NCBI GenBank assembly: GCA_045105115.1
Contig: JBGCDE010000065.1
Span: forward strand, 1-64,000
Length of the DNA stretch: 64,000 bases
Origin: JAUIET01 sp045105115
Lineage (GTDB): Bacteria > Pseudomonadota > Gammaproteobacteria > Pseudomonadales > JAUIET01
Reading direction: 5' to 3'
The first letter of the stretch is position 1; each line of letters opens with the position of its first letter. This document shows, one piece after another, positions 60,072 through 64,000 of the stretch. Made by a program: the position numbers and the translations under genes. The notes beneath the pieces were generated by a model. That model was not told where the DNA came from. It saw nothing but the letters and a program-made list of their open reading frames with translations, and did not search any database.

Positions 60072-60824
60072 GTCCATCTCATAATCGATAATGACCGGAG
60101 CGTGGTTTGAAAATAGTTCGCCGCGATAGACAGCGGCGTGTTCCACTGTTCCGCGCAAACCTTCAGACACTACCTGAGTATCAACCCGCCAACCGTTAAG
60201 GTCTCGCTCGCCTTCTGGCCACCAGGTGTATTCGTCGTCATCTGTTTCGGCCAGGCGAAACGCGTCTGCATAGCCTAGATCGTCGTACAGCTGACCGAGC
60301 AAATCGCGCTCTTCTTCAAGAAAACCAGTCACTTCACGCGGGTTTTGCATATCCGTATTTTCAAAGGCAATGTTCCAGTTGCCAGTCAGAATATATTCGC
60401 GGCGTTTATTTCGTACTTTAGAGAAATGCGCTAGAAACTGATCGAAGAAGCGCATTTTGCGTTCTTGCGATTCCGGTTCGCCTTCTATTGCGATGGGTGC
60501 TAGAAAAGAACCAACGCTATAACGCTCAAAGTCTGCTTGAACGTATAAGCCGTCTACGTCAAATTCTGCGAAGCCAAGCCCCGTCATGATGGCCTTGGGC
60601 AATTCACGAGTGTAGATGGCGACACCATTCGTATTTGATTCAACGGCGTCAAAAAAGTAGGCGTTGTATTGCGAAGGGAAGCAGGCGTCGTTCTTGATGT
60701 CGTATTCACCAACGCGCAAATCCTGCACGCAAATAAAGTCAGCGTCTTGTTTCGTCGCCCACTCGAAAAACCCTTTTTGCGCGGCTTCCTCCAAACCTTC
60801 CGCGCAGAAGTTAATGACTCTCAT
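60066..60824 (-). CDS. crc: Crc-like protein of the exonuclease III fold
   Basis: The 252-residue protein has the exonuclease III fold but most catalytic positions look changed. F-N-I-N-G of ExoIII reads F-C-A-E-G, the Q-E-T glutamate is D35 in V-Q-D-L, G-D-W-N reads G-N149-W-N, and S-D-H-A-P reads S-N240-H-A-P; D215 is kept. This matches Crc, the Pseudomonas partner of Hfq in catabolite repression, which also sits next to pyrE. Calling it an active nuclease would be wrong if my alignment is right. It diverges from pyrE. Confidence 0.78.
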   Translation of the reverse strand: MRVINFCAEGLEEAAQKGFFEWATKQDADFICVQDLRVGEYDIKNDACFPSQYNAYFFDAVESNTNGVAIYTRELPKAIMTGLGFAEFDVDGLYVQADFERYSVGSFLAPIAIEGEPESQERKMRFFDQFLAHFSKVRNKRREYILTGNWNIAFENTDMQNPREVTGFLEEERDLLGQLYDDLGYADAFRLAETDDDEYTWWPEGERDLNGWRVDTQVVSEGLRGTVEHAAVYRGELFSNHAPVIIDYEMDL

Positions 60825-60863
60825 GATCGCCCCTGGAACTTTAAGCGTGTATCATAATTGCAA

Positions 60864-61508
60864 ATGAATGACTATCAAACAGATTTTATTCAGTTGGCGC
60901 TGGAAAACGATGTACTCCGCTTTGGTGAGTTCACACTCAAGTCGGGTAGATGCAGTCCGTATTTTTTTAACGCCGGTTTAATTCGCTCAGGCACAGCGCT
61001 TAGACGCACGGGAAATGCGTACATGCAGGCGGTTGAAGCGGCCGGGTTTGAATTCGATATGTTGTTTGGGCCGGCGTACAAGGGAATACCGCTGGCCAGT
61101 GCGGCTGCTATTGCATGGAGTGAGAGCAGTGGCAGAGATATTCCAGTTGCCTACAACCGGAAGGAAGCGAAAACGCACGGCGAAGGCGGCACAATAGTTG
61201 GTGGGCCGTTGGCCGGTCGCGTGCTGATTGTGGATGACGTGATTACGGCGGGTACCGCGGTTCGTGAAGTAATTGACATGATTGATGCGGCGGGTGCGAC
61301 GCCAGCTGGCATAGTAGTGGGGCTTGATCGGCAAGAACGCGGCAAAGCGGACCAGTCTGCGATTCAGGAGCTGCAGGCTGAATATGGTATACCCGTCACC
61401 AGCATTGTCAGTTTTGCGAACCTGATCACATTTCTGGAGGCAGCAGGTGCCAGTAGCAGTGCACAACTGCAGCAAATGCACTTATACCGTGAAGAATTCG
61501 GTATTTAG
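60864..61508 (+). CDS. pyrE: Orotate phosphoribosyltransferase
   Basis: The enzyme joins orotate to PRPP to make OMP in pyrimidine synthesis. The PRPP loop is V-L-I-V-D-D-V-I-T-A-G-T-A-V and the flexible loop is Y-N-R-K-E-A-K-T-H-G-E. ATG 60864 is preferred over the TTG two codons earlier. The 39-base gap to crc holds both promoters. Confidence 0.96.
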   Translation: MNDYQTDFIQLALENDVLRFGEFTLKSGRCSPYFFNAGLIRSGTALRRTGNAYMQAVEAAGFEFDMLFGPAYKGIPLASAAAIAWSESSGRDIPVAYNRKEAKTHGEGGTIVGGPLAGRVLIVDDVITAGTAVREVIDMIDAAGATPAGIVVGLDRQERGKADQSAIQELQAEYGIPVTSIVSFANLITFLEAAGASSSAQLQQMHLYREEFGI

Positions 61509-61609
61509 CAGTACTTTTTCTCTATTAGGCGATCTATATTGCCCCGTTCAGTGATTGTTCAACGTTTTTTGGCTAAAATCATGATTACGGTTATCTATAG
61601 CGTTAAGCG

Positions 61610-62290
61610 ATGCATAGCAATACATATAGTAACGACAGGCTCTTGAGCCCCGGACTTCAGGTAATGACCTTGTTGACGGTGCTTTTGTGCAGCGCTTTTA
61701 GCCATGCTGGTATGGAATATTTCCGTTACAAAACAGCCAAGGGAACGTTGGTGATCGACAGTCGATTGCCGCCAGAATACGTCAAATATGGCTACGAAGT
61801 GATCAATGCCAGTGGCGATGTATTGCGCACTGTTCTTCCTCAGGCCACGGCTGAACAAATTGCAGCAAAGCGTGAAGCGCTAACACAACAGCAGCTAAAG
61901 GTAGAGCAACGAAAAAAAGATGAAATGCTGATGCGTCGCTACAGCAGTGTGGCTGACATCGAAGCATCCCAAAATCGCGTCATTGATGAAATTAATATTC
62001 GACTATCAATCTTGCGCGGTAATCTGCGCTCTTTGAAAGGTCAGATTGAACGTCAGCAAGAAGTGGCAGCCAATTCCGAACGTGCGGGACGAGATGTTCC
62101 CCAGGCGTTGATTGAGAATATCGGTACGATGGAAGTGGAAGTGGATGATACTCGCAAGAAAATCCGAGCGAGGAAGAAAGAAATTACAGCAGTTAAGCGC
62201 AATTACGCCAGCGATATGGAGCGGTTTGAGCATCTGCAAGAATTGCGATATGGTCATCGCCGCTCGTCTCAGGCCAGCTCTGGCAGCTAA
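61610..62290 (+). CDS. Periplasmic coiled-coil protein, DUF4124-like N-terminus
   Basis: A signal segment (residues 17-33, L-Q-V-M-T-L-L-T-V-L-L-C-S-A-F) is followed by a small domain F-R-Y-K-T-A-K-G-T-L-V-I-D-S-R-L-P-P-E-Y, as in DUF4124-type proteins, and then about 150 residues of charged helix with heptad character. I cannot assign a function. It converges on slmA. Confidence 0.72.
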   Translation: MHSNTYSNDRLLSPGLQVMTLLTVLLCSAFSHAGMEYFRYKTAKGTLVIDSRLPPEYVKYGYEVINASGDVLRTVLPQATAEQIAAKREALTQQQLKVEQRKKDEMLMRRYSSVADIEASQNRVIDEINIRLSILRGNLRSLKGQIERQQEVAANSERAGRDVPQALIENIGTMEVEVDDTRKKIRARKKEITAVKRNYASDMERFEHLQELRYGHRRSSQASSGS

Positions 62291-62327
62291 TCAATCGCGG
62301 CGCCAAATACAGCCGCAATGCAATCAT

Positions 62328-62948
62328 TCAGGCAGGTTGGGCCAAGCGTTGTTCTTGAGCAAACACTTGGGTGTGAATTAACGCCCACTGTTTTGGCCAA
62401 TGTTCCATTGGGCTGCGTTTGAAATCGCTGCGCACAAACTGAGCTATTCGGCCCTCTGCGGTGGCAAGAATCATATTCGCCGTGATAGAAACAGGGGCGA
62501 TCGGGCGCAAACCTTCACGCAATTCACCTTCACGCAAAATTTGCTTCAGTTGAGTTTCCATTCGTTCATAGAATTGACTCACTCGATGTCTAAGAGTGCG
62601 TGTTTCGCCCGCCAATACGTCGCCAGTTAAAAGTCTCACAATACCTGGGTTGCGTTCGGCAAACTGCAATAGCAGCGTGATTGTTGCCTCGCATCGTCGT
62701 GATGCAGCGGCTTCTTCTGCGAGTACACGATGGACGCGGCTAAAAATAGTTTCCTCAATGAACGCGATCAGGCCTTCGAACATTTTGGCTTTGCTGGGGA
62801 AGTGTCGGTAAAGAGCGGCCTCAGAGATTCCAACGCGTCGTGCGATGCCTGCCGTGGTAATACGCTCGCCTGGCGTTTCTTCAAGCATCAGCGCTAGAGC
62901 CTGCAATATTTGCTGACGTCTGGGTTCTTTCCTTGCGCTGTTTAACAT
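62328..62948 (-). CDS. slmA: Nucleoid occlusion factor SlmA
   Basis: The TetR-like protein blocks FtsZ ring assembly over the chromosome. The DNA-binding head I-T-T-A-G-I-A-R-R-V-G-I-S-E-A-A-L-Y-R-H-F and the C-terminal F-V-R-S-D-F-K-R-S-P-M-E-H-W are diagnostic of SlmA at 206 residues. It lies near pyrE as in E. coli. A 13-base palindrome TAACCTAAGGTTA (62954-62966) sits just before the start. Confidence 0.93.
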   Translation of the reverse strand: MLNSARKEPRRQQILQALALMLEETPGERITTAGIARRVGISEAALYRHFPSKAKMFEGLIAFIEETIFSRVHRVLAEEAAASRRCEATITLLLQFAERNPGIVRLLTGDVLAGETRTLRHRVSQFYERMETQLKQILREGELREGLRPIAPVSITANMILATAEGRIAQFVRSDFKRSPMEHWPKQWALIHTQVFAQEQRLAQPA

Positions 62949-62953
62949 GGCCG

Positions 62954-62966
62954 TAACCTAAGGTTA
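62954..62966. promoter_or_regulatory. Palindrome before slmA
   Basis: TAACCT-A-AGGTTA is a perfect 6-1-6 dyad five bases before the slmA ATG. It also supplies the AGG of a weak ribosome-binding site. It is unlike the SlmA consensus GTGAGTACTCAC, so a regulatory role is only possible. Confidence 0.25.
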
Positions 62967-63093
62967 TAAGCTTCCAATGCTATCGATTTCGCTAAGGGTA
63001 CACAATGCACAGCTACATTATGCACACATTAATCTGCTGCTTGCCGCTCTAGACGGCGTGTGTGGTGTTCGGTTTCATGTCGCTGGGTTTGAA

Positions 63094-63987
63094 TTACGCC
63101 GTCAGAAGAGTGCCGACACCGCTGTCTGTAAAGACCTCCAGCAGCGCTGCATGAGGTACGCGACCATCGATTATATGTGCGGCGCGAACGCCAGCCTGAA
63201 TAGCCTGTAATGCACAGTCTATTTTCGGCAGCATTCCGCCATGAATAGTGCCGTCCTGAATTAGTTTTTCAACGCGTTCGGCGTTGAGTCCGGTGAGGGT
63301 ATTGCCCTGTTTGTCTTGCAAGCCAGGTACGTTGCTCAGAAGTATGAGCTTCTCAGCTTGCAATACCTCAGCAATTTTTCCTGCCACTAGATCGGCATTA
63401 ATATTGTAGGACTGACCGTCTGAACCAACGCCAATAGGTGCAATAACGGGAATGAAATCAGACTTCAGCATGACATCAAGCACCTCGGTATTCACTTCGG
63501 CGACTGAGCCGACATGGCCGATATCGATTATCTCAGGCGCTTGCATAGAAGCGCTTTCGCGAGTGACGTTAAGTTTCTCAGCGCGAATTAGATTGCCGTC
63601 CTTGCCGGTCAGGCCAATCGCTTTACCGCCATGTTGCTGAATCAAACTGACAATATTTTTGTTGATCGCGGCCCCTAGAACCATTTCGACTACGTCCATG
63701 GTTTCACTGCTGGTGACACGCATGCCGTCAACAAAGTGTGACTCGATATTCAGACGCTCTAGCAAGTCGCCAATTTGGGGTCCACCGCCATGCACAATAA
63801 TCGGGTTCATTCCCACCAGCTTCATCAAAACAACATCACGTGCAAAGCTGGCTTGCAACTGCTCGTCTACCATGGCATTACCGCCGTATTTAACAACCAG
63901 GGTTTTGCCAGTGAATTGCTGTATGTACGGCAAAGCCTCGGCCAGTACCTTGGCTATATTGAGCGCGTTTTTCTGTGACAAAGACAT
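63094..63987 (-). CDS. argB: N-acetylglutamate kinase
   Basis: The second enzyme of arginine synthesis phosphorylates N-acetylglutamate. The 297-residue protein has V-V-K-Y-G-G-N-A-M at the start, V-H-G-G-G-P-Q-I and a C-terminal N-x-x-G-x-x-D-K-Q-G-N-T. Length is that of the arginine-inhibited type. slmA lies 145 bases downstream on the same strand; that gap shows no gene. The start is 13 bases from the window end. Confidence 0.95.
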   Translation of the reverse strand: MSLSQKNALNIAKVLAEALPYIQQFTGKTLVVKYGGNAMVDEQLQASFARDVVLMKLVGMNPIIVHGGGPQIGDLLERLNIESHFVDGMRVTSSETMDVVEMVLGAAINKNIVSLIQQHGGKAIGLTGKDGNLIRAEKLNVTRESASMQAPEIIDIGHVGSVAEVNTEVLDVMLKSDFIPVIAPIGVGSDGQSYNINADLVAGKIAEVLQAEKLILLSNVPGLQDKQGNTLTGLNAERVEKLIQDGTIHGGMLPKIDCALQAIQAGVRAAHIIDGRVPHAALLEVFTDSGVGTLLTA

Positions 63988-64000
63988 AACGATGCGACAC

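Noticed and set aside
1..64000. CRISPR arrays, tRNA, rRNA, insertion sequences, prophage
   Set aside because: No regularly spaced repeats, cloverleaf sequences, rRNA stretches, transposases or integrases were recognised by reading; a covariance-model scan would settle the RNAs.

Overview
The window reads as the chromosome of a marine-type gammaproteobacterium that I cannot place more precisely. The evidence is gene content and order. At the right end recG, ridA, spoT, rpoZ, gmk, rph, a crc-like gene, pyrE, slmA and argB stand in nearly the arrangement I know from Pseudomonas. At the left end pckA, hslR and a yrfG-like phosphatase cluster much as in Escherichia coli. The middle has ubiA next to a rubredoxin/rubredoxin reductase gene, again as in pseudomonads. 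No rRNA, tRNA, CRISPR array, insertion sequence or phage gene was recognised. Start codons are often GTG or TTG and Shine-Dalgarno sites are often weak, so several starts were set by protein family rather than by the longest frame. Apart from one 224-base gap and two near 200 bases, intergenic stretches are short.

Layout. 1-7.3 kb: edge of a molybdopterin oxidoreductase, a lipoprotein plus DASS transporter pair, peroxiredoxin with a tiny Arg-rich protein, a metallo-beta-lactamase-fold hydrolase, pckA, and hslR with yrfG. 7.4-14.9 kb: cysQ, a TerC membrane protein, a citrate synthase-family gene divergent from a LysR regulator, a tiny membrane protein, an SGNH hydrolase, and an M48 protease fused to a TerB-like domain. 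14.9-23.3 kb: six tightly packed minus-strand genes forming an electron-transfer locus. They encode a pentaheme cytochrome c, an outer-membrane beta-barrel, a membrane-anchored flavin/[2Fe-2S] reductase, a tetraheme c554-type cytochrome, a di-heme b-type membrane protein, and a membrane-anchored decaheme cytochrome. 23.4-26.5 kb: two acyl-CoA dehydrogenases and a TetR regulator around a perfect palindrome that doubles as a divergent promoter. 26.6-38.8 kb: M20 peptidase, DUF2868/DUF3482 GTPase pair, desaturase, DUF3604 protein, and a VWA/ECF sigma/anti-sigma module. 38.8-39.8 kb: bfd and bfr behind a Fur-like box. 40-47 kb: housekeeping and quinone genes and two enzymes of unknown substrate. 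47-52 kb: a RoxA-like di-heme oxygenase with a periplasmic partner, and a DUF457-type and a DUF3187 protein. 52-64 kb: the conserved recG-to-argB block.

The best candidate for an undescribed system is the 14.9-23.3 kb locus. Its parts could carry electrons from NAD(P)H or quinol in the inner membrane, through periplasmic multiheme cytochromes, to a beta-barrel in the outer membrane. Two of the cytochromes share an unusual acidic D-D-x-L-F motif, which suggests a common docking partner. Function, direction of electron flow and substrate are inference; nothing in the sequence names the terminal donor or acceptor.
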